DNA of 64,000 bases from Serripes groenlandicus (taxonomy: Eukaryota > Mollusca > Bivalvia > Cardiida > Cardiidae). Shown piece after piece: positions 1-11,556 of this stretch. The translations under genes and the position numbers were made by a program. The notes under the pieces are model-generated. The model saw only the letters and a list, made by a program, of their open reading frames with translations, searched no databases and was not told the origin of the DNA. Position 1 is the first letter of the stretch; the number at the start of each line of letters is the position of its first letter. The stretch is taken from positions 62,001-126,000 of the forward strand of contig JASEVX010000170.1 of assembly GCA_031761405.1 (NCBI GenBank), given 5' to 3'.

Positions 1-227
1 TAACCCTTTTCTCATATAGACGCTTTCTGACGCCTCTGTAGCAGACTTTTTTTGAAAACATAGTGACAAAAGAAGAAATTGCTCAAAACGAGCAATTTTT
101 CCTTTTGCCACAATGTTTTCCTATTTTAATCATAGGTTATCCATTCAATTATAGAGATTTTCCATTTTTTGACAAAACATGTTCAAAGTCGTCTGCTGCA
201 AAATTGTTGTATGAGGGTAAGGGTTAA
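1..227 (+). mobile_element. F1 MITE
   Basis: Near full length; the first T of the left TTAA lies outside the window. Hairpin core TTGCTCAAAACGAGCAA. Confidence 0.88.
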
Positions 228-497
228 CATATTTAGTTACAGAGGATCTCAGGCAATATGGACGTCCGGCCCCTACCTATTAAACTTTGGGAGCAAATCT
301 AAATATATTTTCATGGAAAAGTTGCAGGGGATCGCATGCAATACATATTTAGTCCCCTTTTGGTTCTGGGCAATATAAATATTTCCATGGACAAGTTACT
401 AGGGATCCCAAGCAGAAAATGATCCCTAGGCTACACAATCAGGGTTGACCTATAAGTCCCCTTTGATGAAACTTAGAACTAAATTGAAGATATAAAT

Positions 498-699
498 CAG
501 GTCCAGATAGAGAGGGGTATTGAGTCAGCTCTTTTCCCCACAATATCTCTCTTATCATTCCATTTATCCCAATGATGTAGGTACTCAAAAGAATCGTCTC
601 ACTGAGAAGATCTTTTTTAGTATGCACAACATGGAGTTTAAGGGTCATTAATAAATAGCAATTTGAGAACATGCAAAACGCGGCTTATCTGGAGCTCTG
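498..699. mobile_element. hAT-like foldback element, copy 1
   Basis: The left end CAGGTCCAGATA and the reverse complement of the right end (CAGAGCTCCAGATAAG) match, and the middle carries GGTACTCAAAAGAATCGTCTCA, as in 28576-28774. CAGAG-type ends suggest hAT. No clear 8-bp target duplication remains. Confidence 0.55.
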
Positions 700-891
700 T
701 AAATAGAAAAATGTAAATATCCAGGGGGAAATAAGTACAATTACAATTTAGCAACTGATCAACATTGTAACTATTTGTCCTATAGATGTGTTATAGCAGG
801 AATGTAGATAAGGCTGATCTACATCCCTGGTTATACTGGTTTCTAAAATTGAATCTTCGGATATCAATAATACTAGTTCTACTTCAATTCA

Positions 892-1191
892 AAACTAGAA
901 TTATCACTAAAGATGATAAATACCCCCTAAACAGCACCTTGACCTACACCATAACTTAATAAGTAAAAAGGGCCATAACTCTGTAAAATAACATGCAATT
1001 GTAACCCCTTTAGGATATGCACATCTCCTCTTGGTATAGAAGGTTCATGTAAAATGTTATTGAATTCCACCCAGTGGTTTGTAAGAAATAGGCCGGACAA
1101 AATATGGCTTCCGGCCGGCCGACCGACCGACAGACAGACAGCCCAACACAGTGACTCCTATATACCCCCTCTTCTTCGAAGGGGGTATAAT
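892..1191 (+). mobile_element. short Helentron-type (HINE-like) element
   Basis: It starts ACTAGAATTATCACTAAAG with ATACCCCC downstream, has one core with GGGCCATAACTC, then GGCCGGCCGACCGACC and (GACA)n. It ends with a hairpin, TATACCCCCT...AGGGGGTATA. This is the layout of the larger element at 12564 but with a single core unit. Similar ends recur at 31241-31534. Confidence 0.72.
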
Positions 1192-1483
1192 TAAATGACC
1201 ATATTATCTTTTAAAAAGTTCTCCTATACTTTGATTCGAAAGATTCCACAAAATCTGGAAGAACTTGATGCCAACCGCAGAGGCGTAAAACTTCACCTAT
1301 ATCAGGTAAACACAACCAACCTTCGACAAAATTTCCAAGAGCAGACTACAACAAATCAATGAATTTTATTAATGTGACAATGGTGTGTTAGGACTAAATA
1401 ATTATGGAGACAATTACCACTGGAGCGTTTCCTGATGCATCTACTGTGTGGGAGGTGTCAACTGTTTACCCGATATGATGGCT

Positions 1484-1907
1484 TTAACCCTTTCCCTCAT
1501 ATAGACGCTTTCTGACGCCTCTGCAGCAGACCGCTTTTTGAAAACATAGTGACAAAAGAAGAAATTGCACAAAACGTGCAATTTCTCCTTTTGACACAAT
1601 GTTTTCCACTTTTAGTCCAATTTAATTTAGGTAATCCATTCAATTATAGAGATATTCTATGTTTTGACAAAATATGTTCAAAGTCGTCTGCAATACAACA
1701 AATCTGCTGCAGACGCTTTTGAAAACATACCCGTAAGAAATTGGAAACTCCCTTTAAATGAAAGAACAATAATTGAATAGAATTGAAAACATGGTGACAA
1801 AAGGATAAATTGCCCGATTTGAGCAATTTCTTCTTTTGTCTCCATGTTTTCAAAAAGCTGTCTGCTGCAGAGGTGTCAGAAAGCAAATATTTAAGGGAAA
1901 GGGTTAA
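1484..1907 (+). mobile_element. F1 composite: two copies fused
   Basis: A plus copy with CAC/GTG hairpin loses its right end at about 1690, where a minus copy of another subtype begins (ACAACAAATCTGCTGCAGACG) and runs to GGGTTAA. Outer TTAAs remain. Confidence 0.8.
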
Positions 1908-2089
1908 CACTTGTCCATGTACAGACTCAATTTGAAGTATTCTATTATAGCAAAGGCAACTTTTGACAACATTTGTGGCGAATACAGAATTTGTTAATAA
2001 TACTCCTTTTAATCAATTACTCATTTTGTCAGAATATTTTTAACTCGATCTTTTCAATATTTTGTTTCGATTTAAACAGATTTTCAATA

Positions 2090-2153
2090 CCTTTGCTTTA
2101 TCATGTTTTTAAAGTCTTCCGCTGCAGATGTGTTGTATGTGGGAAAGGGTAAG
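2090..2153 (+). mobile_element. F1 MITE, right-half fragment
   Basis: AAGTCTTCCGCTGCAGATGTGTT and TGTGGGAAAGGGT mark a right end only. Confidence 0.5.
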
Positions 2154-2266
2154 AAAGTAACGGGAGGTAGAACATGTTTTTCTTAAAATCATTTTACACT
2201 TTACAGATTGACGGTATGACCAATCACATAATTATACCATATTAAACCAATTACAATATCCCTTTC

Positions 2267-2487
2267 CCTCATATAGACACTTTCAGACGCCTCAACAGCA
2301 GACGACATTTGAAAACATTGTGACAAAAGTAGAAATTGCTCAAAATTAGCAATTTCTTCTTTGGTCACAATGTTTTCAACTTTTGTCAGTAAGTAAACCT
2401 TCATAATATATTGAATTTTCGTGTTTTTGATAAGATTGTGCTCACTGTCGTCCGCGGGCAGATTTGTTGTATGTGGGAAAGGGTTAC
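2267..2487 (+). mobile_element. F1 MITE
   Basis: Both ends are recognisable, with decayed flanking tetranucleotides. The hairpin has a loop of ATTA in place of AAAC. Confidence 0.72.
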
Positions 2488-2704
2488 CATAAACCAATTA
2501 CATTATAGGAGTACAATAAGTACTTGTGAAGTCACCTTGGTGTTGAAATATTATGTGTTTGATATTTTCACCTTGGTGTTCAAATTTTACCTTTGATATT
2601 TTATTTGTCTGTCTAAATCAATCAGACAACAAACGAAATATGACACATAATTTGATGCAATTTCGACACAATTAGACATAATTTACAATTTACAGATAAA
2701 AGTA

Positions 2705-2904
2705 TTAACCCTTATTCCGCTATTCCCGAAATCGACCCTTATATATCCTACATACAACAAATCTGCAGCAGACGACTTTAAAAAATATCAATGTAAAATA
2801 TGGCAAATCTCTATAATAACTGAAAGTATAATTACTGAATAAGTTGTGAGCAATTTCCTTTTGCCACAATGTTTTCAAAAGATGTCAAATAGGAAAAGGG
2901 TTAA
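2705..2904 (-). mobile_element. F1 MITE, degenerate
   Basis: TTAA both sides; an extra 35 bp follows the left end, and the left hairpin arm is deleted. Confidence 0.6.
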
Positions 2905-2957
2905 ACAACAATACACACATCCTATGTTCTAATATATTATTAACAACTTCAAGCCTC

Positions 2958-3058
2958 TCCCTGTGTGACATACAACAAATCAGTAGCAGGTGACTTTGAA
3001 CAAATATGTAGTCTAAAATATATTTAGACCTATATTATAATACATGAAAGTTTGATCA
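2958..3058 (-). mobile_element. F1 MITE, left-half fragment
   Basis: ACATACAACAAATCAGTAGCAG then TGACTTTGAACA mark the left end; the copy is cut off by the next one. Confidence 0.5.
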
Positions 3059-3271
3059 TTAAATGTTCTGCAGCAGACGACTTTGAACAAAAATTGTTAA
3101 AAATGGAATATCTCTATAATGGAATGGATAACCTATGACTAAAAGTGGAAAACATTGTGGCAAAAGGAGAAATTGCACGTTTTGTGCAATTTCTTCTTTT
3201 GTCACTATGTTTTCAAAAAGCGGTCTGCTGCAGAGGCGTCAGAAAGCGTCTAATATGAGCGAAAGGGTTAA
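3059..3271 (-). mobile_element. F1 MITE, left end truncated
   Basis: It starts within TTCTGCAGCAGACG and ends GAAAGGGTTAA. Hairpin core TTGCACGTTTTGTGCAA. Confidence 0.75.
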
Positions 3272-3430
3272 CTGCTATAATTTTTGTTCAGAGTGAGTGA
3301 GTGAGTGTCTTAGAGGACTCACTGTTTCTGCCGATTTCAACAGCAGTGAGTTCATTTGCAATAAATAACTGAAACACTGTCTGGTACTGGTAATTCTAAA
3401 CGGAATTTTACCACTGCCATCATAATACTA

Positions 3431-3618
3431 AATTCCCACATATAACAAATCAGCATCAGATGACTTTGAAAACACCTTGGCAATACCATGAAAAATCAAA
3501 TACATTTGATAACATTGTTGCCAAAAATTACAGAGCAATTAACTGTTCGATCATTATAAGCAATTTCTCCCTTTGCCACAATGTCTTTAAAATGCATCTG
3601 CAAATGGGAAAGGGTTAA
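3431..3618 (-). mobile_element. F1 MITE, old copy
   Basis: CCCACATATAACAAATCAGC to GGGAAAGGGTTAA. Its right TTAA is also the left TTAA of the next copy. Confidence 0.6.
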
Positions 3619-3845
3619 CCCTCATACGACAATTCTGAAGCAGACGACTTTGAATATTATTTTGTCAAAACATAGAAAATCTCCATAATTGAATGGATAA
3701 CCTATGACAAAAAGTGGAAAACATTGTGGCAAAAGGAGAAATTGCTCGTTTTGTGCAATTTCTTCTTTTGTCACTATGTTTTCAAAAAGCCGTCTGCTGC
3801 AGAGGCGTCAGAAAGTGTCTATATAGATATGAGGGAAAGGGTTAA
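3615..3845 (-). mobile_element. F1 MITE
   Basis: Nearly intact apart from a short deletion in the left repeat. The hairpin TTGCTCGTTTTGTGCAA has one unpaired position, intermediate between the two stem types. Confidence 0.85.
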
Positions 3846-4163
3846 TATGAACTGGGTCATCACTGGTAGGAAAATGTTTAAATCCCTTTTGTTTTTGTGT
3901 TGAGGCTTAAAAAACATATACCAAACCATCAACCAAATCTAAATGTCCTACCATAACAAAATAATGGTTACCTAATGCTTATGTGCCATTTCCAAAACAT
4001 TACGTACATAGGAGGCCTGGAGCAAATTACCATCTTCCCTATAAAATCAGAAATCCTCATCTGTATGCCATATTCAAAGATCGGAATAAAGTACATTGAT
4101 GGCAATAAAAGTAATAATTTCATACTGATGGCATCTACAATCATATTCATACGAATTCCATTG

Positions 4164-4468
4164 TTAACCCTTTTCCACATACAGAAGCATTTTGATGCCT
4201 CTGCAGCAGACGAATTTTGAAAACATTTTGGCAAAAGAAGAAATGGCTTATCTGACGCATGTTGACGCTTCTGCAGCAGAAGACTTTTGAAAACATTGTG
4301 ACATGGAGAAATTGCTCAAAACGAGCAAATTCTCCTTTTGCCACAATGTTTATTACTTTTTTCAGTAATTATATATTATAACCTACAATTATAGAAATTT
4401 TCCATATTTTTGAGAAGACATTTTCAAAGTCGTCTACTGCAGATTTGCTGTATGTGGGAATGGGTTAA
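4164..4468 (+). mobile_element. F1 MITE with duplicated left arm
   Basis: The TCTGCAGCAGA...TTTTGAAAACATT block occurs twice (about 4199-4230 and 4269-4299), making this copy about 80 bp longer than usual. Confidence 0.78.
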
Positions 4469-4625
4469 ATAAAGTTGAAAACATTGTGGCAAAAAGGAGA
4501 AATTGTACATGATGAGCTTAGTTCTTTCTTTGCAAAAAATAGTTTAAAGAGTGACATCTGCTGCAAAAGCGGCAATATCAGAGTCTACATTGTGTGAAAG
4601 GGATAAATATACATGTTATCTCTAT

Positions 4626-4868
4626 CTAACCCTTTCCCACATACAGATGAATTTTGTCGCAAAAGCAGCAGACGACTTTTGAAAACATTGTGGCCAGAGT
4701 AGTAATTGCTCATGATGAGCAATTTCTCCTTTGGCCACAATGTTTTCAACTTTATTTAACAACTAAGCTATCTTTTATGGAGATCCTTCAGATTTTTGTC
4801 ACAATGTTTTCAAAAGTCGTCTCCTGCAGAAGCACCAGAAAGCGTCTGTGTATGTGGGATAGGGTTAA
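4626..4868 (+). mobile_element. F1 MITE, GGCCA subtype
   Basis: Hairpin arms include TGGCC and a GCTCATGATGAGC core. The right end carries a second CGTCTCCTGCAG arm. The right TTAA is shared with the next copy. Confidence 0.75.
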
Positions 4869-5094
4869 CCCTTTACCTCATAAGACAATTCTGCAGCAGA
4901 CGACTTTGAACGTATTTTGTCAAAAAATAGAAAATCTCTTTAATTAAATGGATAACCTATGACTAAAAGTGGAAAACATTGTGACAAAAGGAGAAATGGC
5001 ATGTTTTGTGCAATTTCTTCTTTTGTTACTATGTTTTCAAATAGCCGTCTGCTGCAGAGGCGTCAGAAAGCGTCTATATGAGGGAAAGGGTTAA
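4865..5094 (-). mobile_element. F1 MITE
   Basis: Full length, TTAA on both sides; hairpin GGCATGTTTTGTGC with one mismatch. Confidence 0.87.
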
Positions 5095-5664
5095 TGAACT
5101 GAGACCCCCTGCAGTTCAAGGGCGTTTCCAGGACAATAACTCCGGAGTTTGAAAGGGGCATTATTACGTCACCCTTGATGACACCTCATACACTGGGAAT
5201 GACCATTAGGTTACGGACTGGACATTGAGAGGACATGAGTGGTCTTGTCAAGGGTGCAATAGCCAATACCTGAAGTGGTCAGTTTTTGTCACATTTCTTG
5301 TCAAGGAAGTTTGATTTGGGTCATTGGACAAATTTCTAATAAAGTGGAGATGTTAATTCCAAAACGATGTAACATAACATTTGTACCAGTTGAAGTTAGG
5401 TGTATTCTGAATAGAACCTTAATGATTAAATGTTACTCATCCCACTTTGACAACATGGTTATTCAAGATTTAGTGACAAACTCGCCTTGTTATGAAATCA
5501 AATTGCATAAACCATTCTTCCAACGACGGCTTCATAGTGATAACAATGGGGGCCAAATGATGTCTTTCACAGGCCCAATGAAATTATCCAGACTTTATAA
5601 TTATGTCTGATGAGTCAAAATCATGACAACATTTTTCCAACGTCAATGATGACGGGAATCTTGA
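5095..5664. other. unassigned stretch
   Basis: No repeat family is recognised. A plus-strand open frame of about 110 codons (5275-5610) has no recognisable domain, no supporting splice pattern and no good start context; it is not called as a gene. Confidence 0.5.
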
Positions 5665-5740
5665 TCCAATGGATCAGATCAGAAGGGGGTATTTAACAGC
5701 TCTTTTTCCCATAATATATTTCTAATCCATTCAAATTCTA
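5665..5740. mobile_element. hAT-like foldback element, fragment
   Basis: AGAAGGGGGTATTTAACAGCTC, then TTTTTCCCATAATAT, matches the subterminal part of 498-699. It abuts the CORE-SINE at 5741. Confidence 0.35.
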
Positions 5741-5989
5741 GGAATGCGCTATGGTTGAGTGGTTTAGCGTTTGAGATTTGAAACTGGGCATCCCAGTGAG
5801 GTTCGATCCCCAGTCACGGCACAACAGTCATTGTGGAATGCCCTTGGGCAACCCGAAGTCACATTTCCTAGCCTAGCACTGCTTTGTTTACCAAGGGATC
5901 GTGAATATGTGAACTGTCGCTGTGATATACAGTTACTGAAATAATGTTGAAAACCACGTAAAAAAACCCAATGAAACAATAAACTATCA
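5741..5989 (+). mobile_element. tRNA-derived CORE-like SINE, copy 1
   Basis: The head has a pol III box A (TGGTTGAGTGG) and box B (GGTTCGATCCC), followed by CCTTGGGCAA, CCTAGCCTAG and GTTTGTTTACC shared with 28321-28552. TGACCTTGGGCAAG is the signature of CORE-SINE bodies. The 3' tail is decayed. Confidence 0.75.
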
Positions 5990-6064
5990 AAAACAGACCA
6001 GCTAAAAATGCTTTAACATTAGTCCTTTTCTGCAGATGATTTAAACCTTGTCTGCATATAGGAA

Positions 6065-6300
6065 AGGTCCTTTCCCTCATCTACGCTTCCTGACGCCTTT
6101 GCAGCAGACGGCTTTTTGAAAACATTATAGAGTGACAAAAGCAGAAATTGCTTAAAATGAGCAATTTCTCCTTTTGCCACATTGTTTTCCACTTTTAGTC
6201 ATACTCAGGTTATCCATTCCATTAAAGAGATTTTCTATTTTTTGACAAAATATGTTCAAAGTCATCTGCTGCAGAATTGTCGTTTAAGGGAAAGGGTTAA
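6065..6300 (+). mobile_element. F1 MITE
   Basis: It starts CCTTTCCCTCATCTACGC against the right end of an older F1 fragment and ends with an intact TTAA. Confidence 0.78.
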
Positions 6301-6390
6301 CTATTCCATGTCTCAAAAAAGTCAAAATTTGGAAACAACCTGAGTTTAATTACTCAATGGATAAATATAGACTCTTTTACCAGATATGAT

Positions 6391-6586
6391 ATAACCCTTT
6401 TCCGACATACAACAACTCTGCAGCATGCAGACGACTTTGAAAACATATTGGCAAAAATGTGAAATATATCTATAAATGAGAGTTTAATCATTAAATAGAG
6501 TTGAAAACATTGGTTTTGCCACAATGTTTTCAAAAGTCGTCTGCTGCAAATGCGTCAGAATGCGTCTGCAAGAAGGAAAGGGTTAA
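6391..6586 (-). mobile_element. F1 MITE, left hairpin arm deleted
   Basis: ATAACCCTTTTCCGACATAC to GGAAAGGGTTAA; only one hairpin arm remains. Confidence 0.68.
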
Positions 6587-6589
6587 AAA

Positions 6590-7310
6590 GTGATATTTTT
6601 GACTAGTGCTTCAAAAATATCTGAGGGGAAAAAAATATATCACCTGATAAATTGATAAGACGAATTTTGATAAAGAATTGAAAACATTGTGGTAAAAGGA
6701 GAAATTGCTAAAATCAACTGAAAGCTTAATCTCCTTTTTTAACAATGTTTTCAAGGCATCTTAATTCTCTTACATACTATGCACGAAAAATTGAAACTAA
6801 AGGGAAAACTAATTACATGGTAGAATCTGTACAAAAATGTCCGCAAATGCCACGAGATTGGCGGGTCTAATGATGGGGGTTCCAAAGGTTATTGGTTTGT
6901 ACCTACTGTAAATTGAGTAGCGGAGGATTTTAACATGGAATCAAAGTGTCAAAAGGAATAACTTTAATTGCTACCTGCCCAATTAACATATCCCATATCA
7001 GCATGTGTTGGCAGGCGGGCTTCAAGATAGAAACAATCTTCTATCTCTTTTTTTCTCTCCCCAAATTGATCCTTTCCTTTTTAACTTTTTACCTAATATG
7101 AACTTATAAATTTTAGAGCATCAACTTTGAAAAGATCTGAGGGAATTTTTTTTAATGCAAATCCAAGAAAATTGAAAGAATACCATACAGCCTTGCTCTA
7201 CTAGGGTTGAAATATTGTGGTAAAAAGAAAAGTACTAAAACGGCGCAATTTCAATTTTCCTGAAATGCTTCCAAGAACTTTTCTACTGCAGATTCGCCAT
7301 ATAAGTCTAA
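6590..7310. other. unassigned, mostly AT-rich
   Basis: Apart from an eroded F1 trace near 6676-6755 (TTGAAAACATTGTGGTAAAAG) and one near 7205-7310, nothing is recognised. Confidence 0.5.
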
Positions 7311-7312
7311 AC

Positions 7313-7542
7313 TTAACCCTTTCCCTCATTCGACAATTCTGCAGCAGACGACTTTGAACATATTTTGTCAAAAAATAGAAAATCTCTATAATTGAATGGG
7401 TAACCTATGACTTAAAGTGAATAACAATGTAGACAAAAGAAGAAATGCTCATTTTGAGCAATTTCTTCTTTTGTCACTATGTTTTCAAAAAGCCGTCTGC
7501 TGCGGAGGCGTCAGAAAGCATCTTTATGAGGGAAAGGTATAA
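7313..7542 (-). mobile_element. F1 MITE
   Basis: Full length. The right flank has decayed from TTAA to ATAA. The hairpin core is TGCTCATTTTGAGCA. Confidence 0.83.
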
Positions 7543-7559
7543 TATTCCAATAACTCATT

Positions 7560-8150
7560 CTGAATATAGCATTTTGAGCCGGGCAGTGAGTTTCTTGTTT
7601 TGTCACATTATGTCTTCACTGATTATTTTACGTAAATTTTGTTTACAGCTAGAGATCTTACATATTTTTTACTTCATGTTTTGAAAAGTCATCTGCTGGA
7701 GATTTGGTTAGAAAGGGATGATGCTATAATATGTTCATGTAAATTTCATGTTGAATCGAATAATTAAATGTTGAGTCCACAAACATGTTAATCAAATGTT
7801 TTGGCACACTTGATAATAACAACTTTTTTGTAGAAAGAGTGCAAAATATTACTGTCTCCTTATAATTATGTCCGCTTAATTAGAACTGTATGTCAGTGAG
7901 CACCCAATATCTGGGTTAAAGATTTCTATTCTGAACTTATTTGAAATTGATTGGAGTTTAATAAGCCATTTTCAACAGTATTTCAGTAATACCACAATGG
8001 CATGTTCACCTACCCTTGCGTTTCATGTCTAAGTAAAATTCTTCCTGCCGTGCAAGTGGGTTTCACTCCTACACAATCTTTCCACGCAATTATTTCAAAA
8101 GAAGTCTGCTATAATGAGATGGCGAATGTCATCTTTTATCCGGTAAAGTG
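7560..8150. other. unassigned
   Basis: Nothing recognised except F1 end remnants near 7680-7725 and 8095-8150. Confidence 0.5.
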
Positions 8151-8371
8151 TTAACCCTTTATTTCCCTTACGACAATTCTGCAGCAGACGACTTTGAGCA
8201 TATTTTGACAAAAAATAGAAAATCACGATAATTGAATGGATTTATAACCTATGACCAAAAGTGGAAAATATTGTGGCAAAAGGAGAAATTGCTCGTTTTG
8301 AGCAATTTCTTCTTTTGTCACTATATTTTCAAAAAGCCGTCAGAAAGCGTCTGTATGAGGTAAAGTGTTAA
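8151..8371 (-). mobile_element. F1 MITE
   Basis: TTAA both sides; hairpin TTGCTCGTTTTGAGCAA perfect. The right CTGCTGCAG arm is deleted. Confidence 0.8.
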
Positions 8372-9486
8372 GGGACATCGCCGGGAATGGTCATTTGTCA
8401 CTCCATAATTATTTCATAGTTTGACCAGTGTAAAGTCTTAATCAATAAAGATGGTTTTCTCATCAAGCTCTGGCATGGCATGTGTCCCAGTGCGGCCTTG
8501 ATCAATGACCAATGGTCAGTTTGGAATTGTCCTTGTGTGTGAGTCATGTCATGTAAAAACCAGTCTTGAATCACTATCAGACTCCCAGCAAAATCATTTT
8601 TATTTTATTAACTAAAGCTAATTAGTATTTTTTACTGAGGTATTTACCCGTTTAATTTGTTTGTAGAAAGTTACATCCACATCTCTGAATCATGCCTTAA
8701 ATGTGGAGATTGTGAAGGTTAAGATGATACTGAATATGATTCACACAGTGAGGCTTGTCTGGTCACATTCACTGATTAAGAAAACATAATGAGGTCTCCC
8801 TTTTTCAATTGTAAACACTAATGTGGACATCGGTGCTGGTCAGTCAGCTGGAGATGACAGCTCATGGCAGTCCTGAAATTGGTCTGGATGACCAAAGGTT
8901 AGCCAAGTGGACATTGTTTTCATCACTTAGCCAATTTACAGCTAAATACTGACATTCTAAAAAGGACCCTTGGAGCTTCTCAGCCTCCATTAGCAAATAG
9001 AGTAATCTTATACATTCTGAGGTTACAGTTTGTGCATTTTGTCTGTATTTATGTCTGAATCATAATATTGTAACATTGAGTGGAGACTGGGATGACAAAA
9101 CTGTAGATACAAATGGGTTTATCCAAGCCTTTACAATTTAGCATGATTTAATTGAGCTAAAATAGAGGAAGCTTATGATGACACGGCTTAAATTTCTAAT
9201 TACTAAAGAACCACTTCACATAGAAAAACTGGGCGAAAACATTATTTTTATATCCTGAAAGTCGTTGTGGAATACCTCCGAGACTTTGATTCATGCTTGG
9301 TCACATGATAACATCTAAAATGGTTGAACACAATCAGTTTTTATGTTTCATAAAATAAATAAAATCTGTTGTAATATAAATCTTGTCGCACTACAAAGTA
9401 ATACTAAATGAATATTAGACTTTTTTTTCTTGGAACATATTCCCTGGAGTTTTTTCAGAATTGGATTTCTGTTTTGATTTATTAAG
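8372..9486. other. unassigned single-copy-looking DNA
   Basis: About 1.1 kb without recognisable repeats, long frames or splice-bounded coding. It ends at the 9487 transposon. Confidence 0.55.
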
Positions 9487-10554
9487 CCCCCTTTACACAC
9501 ACTGAGATTGTTGGGCGACCAATGAGCCATCCAAAATTGGCCTGATCTCTCGATGATCTCTGAAAGGTCCGAAAAAGTTGTTTCTCTATAAATGCTTTGG
9601 AGATCCTTGTGCGCTCATTGTGCGACCAAAATGCATTTTTACCAAATTCCATGGCTATCTATAGAGATATAGGAGCGACCATGGCATCCTTTGAACGCTT
9701 ATTGAGCGCTCATTGAAAGACCCTTGAGAGATCAATGGAAACTTAAGCCTCCTGAGTCGACCACTGAGAGTTTGCTGAGCGCTTGTTTTGCGACAAAAGG
9801 AGATATAAGGAGATCACTGAGAGATCAGGTGCGACAAAGAGGTAATCAATGAGAGACAGAAAGGATCATGAAGAGTTCCTAGGGCAACCAAAGGAGATTG
9901 TTGAGCATTTATTGCACCATCAACACAAGGACCAAGAGCAGAACATCAGTATCAGCATTGGCTGGAGCAGAAGCAGCACTCTGCATACAGTGTTCACGTC
10001 CACCACCCTGACTTTCAAGAGCTTTGTCATATTTTTCAGCTTCTCCAGCTGCTTCCTCGTCTGGGACCCTCGAGACCACCTTGACCAGCACCATGACATT
10101 CAGAGACTTTCCAGATTGGATTTTTGGTCTACTTGTCAGCCCTTTTTTTGAGGCATTGTGTTAAAATAATATAAATAGTTCTTGTGCTCTTCAGGAAGTC
10201 TTAGGAGACAGAATAGTTACATCAGACATCTCTATCTTGGGGGTGGAAAAATTTGGCGTCCATTGAAGAAGCTCTGAAAAATCATAATGGGAGATCGATA
10301 AGACCGTTGAGCGCTCATTGGGCGCTCCATGAGAGAACGCTGAGAGATTGCTTCCCTCCGTGACCATTGAGAGATTCTTTTGGACCGTGAATCAAAACTT
10401 TGAGGAGACCTTGGCGACTGTGGAGATCACTGGAAGATCATTGAGAGACTATGGCGATTGCTGGGCGCTCACATTGAAAAAATCATTGAGCGATCTGGCC
10501 ATCTTTTTATCGTTCAACGGTCTCTCAACGGTCGCCACCTGTGTGTAAAGGGGG
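9487..10554. mobile_element. non-autonomous DNA transposon with CCCCCTTTACACACA ends
   Basis: Perfect 15-bp inverted repeats (CCCCCTTTACACACA) bound a 1,068-bp element. Both arms are full of variants of TTGAGAGATC and the self-complementary TTGAGCGCTCA (e.g. near 9705, 10310, 10480), like dense subterminal transposase-binding repeats. The centre (about 9900-10150) lacks these motifs. Flanks TATTAAG and TATTTAG may be a decayed target duplication. The superfamily is not recognised. Confidence 0.72.
9908..10110 (-). pseudogene. coding-like centre of the 9487-10554 element
   Basis: The central segment has no subterminal motifs and a different base composition. On the minus strand it opens a 61-codon frame rich in Ala, Glu and Val (VSRVPDEEAAGEAEKYDKAL). 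It could be a remnant of the parent transposon's protein or a captured host fragment. No family is recognised. Confidence 0.2.
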
Positions 10555-11329
10555 TATTTAGAGGAATTATGGACTGAAGATCATAATGTAAGTCAATGGC
10601 TCAAATGTTTCTGAAAATGTCTCCATTCGTTCTTGCAAAAGAGTAGTATATAAATAAATGAACAGTTACTGAATTGTTCAAGAACTTCAAGAATTTTAAA
10701 TTCTTTACCAGATTATGATCTTTAGAATTGTAATACGGATTGATTGTAACTATCATTGAGATCACCGAGATAATCTTACAGTAAGATAGGAGGTACAGTT
10801 TTTGGTGCTGAGTGGAAAGTAATAATTATGACATGCTGGTAAAGAATAAGAAACGTTTACTGTTTGATATGAATATTTATTATATCTAATTCCACAATGT
10901 TTCCATTGTTATCAGGGAAAGGGTTAAGATGAAACAAGAACTGCATTGATATAAATGACGGAAAAGGCCAAAACATGTAGACAACAGTAGAATTGTGTCT
11001 GCAGGCAATAGAAACAAGTTCATTTGTTAGATAGGACTAATACATTTAGTAACTACTCTGTTCATCGAAAATTTGGCCAAAGGGTAGACTGACCAGAGTC
11101 TGGTGGTCACTTTGCTGATGGGGGTTGTGTCGCCAAAAAAAAGGGGGTTCCATATCTTTGTCTTGGAACAAATTATATTTATTAAGCCTCCTTATTCTTC
11201 GAATAAACTAGCTAAAAATTAAAATCTTGAATCATTTTGCTAATGTCCTAAATTTATCTTGGTCTTGGGTAAGATTTGGACTTTCCAGGTCAACAGAACA
11301 AAAAGAGTCGGGTAATTAACCATGCATCC
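10555..11329. other. unassigned
   Basis: An eroded F1 right end near 10895-10926 (CCACAATGTTTCC, GGGAAAGGGTTAA) is the only feature seen. Confidence 0.5.
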
Positions 11330-11556
11330 CCACTTCTATACACAATTTGACAGAACTGCAGCAGATTAGACTTTAATGAAACATTGTGGCAAAAGAAGAA
11401 ATTGCTCATTATAAAATTAGTGAGCAATTTCTCCATTTGCCACAATTTTTTCAACTTGAAACAATTATTATACTTTCAGTTATACATATTTTCAATAATT
11501 TTACTTATATGCTTTCAAAGGTGTCTGCTGCAGATGTGTTGTAAATGGGAAAGGGC
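11330..11556 (+). mobile_element. F1 MITE, degenerate
   Basis: CTGCAGCAGATTAGAC, a hairpin with enlarged loop (GCTCATTATAAAATTAGTGAGC) and TGGGAAAGGG remain. Confidence 0.6.

Noticed and set aside
5751..5830. Possible tRNA gene (good A and B boxes)
   Set aside because: No acceptor stem pairs properly, and the sequence continues into a body shared with 28321-28552; it is a SINE head.
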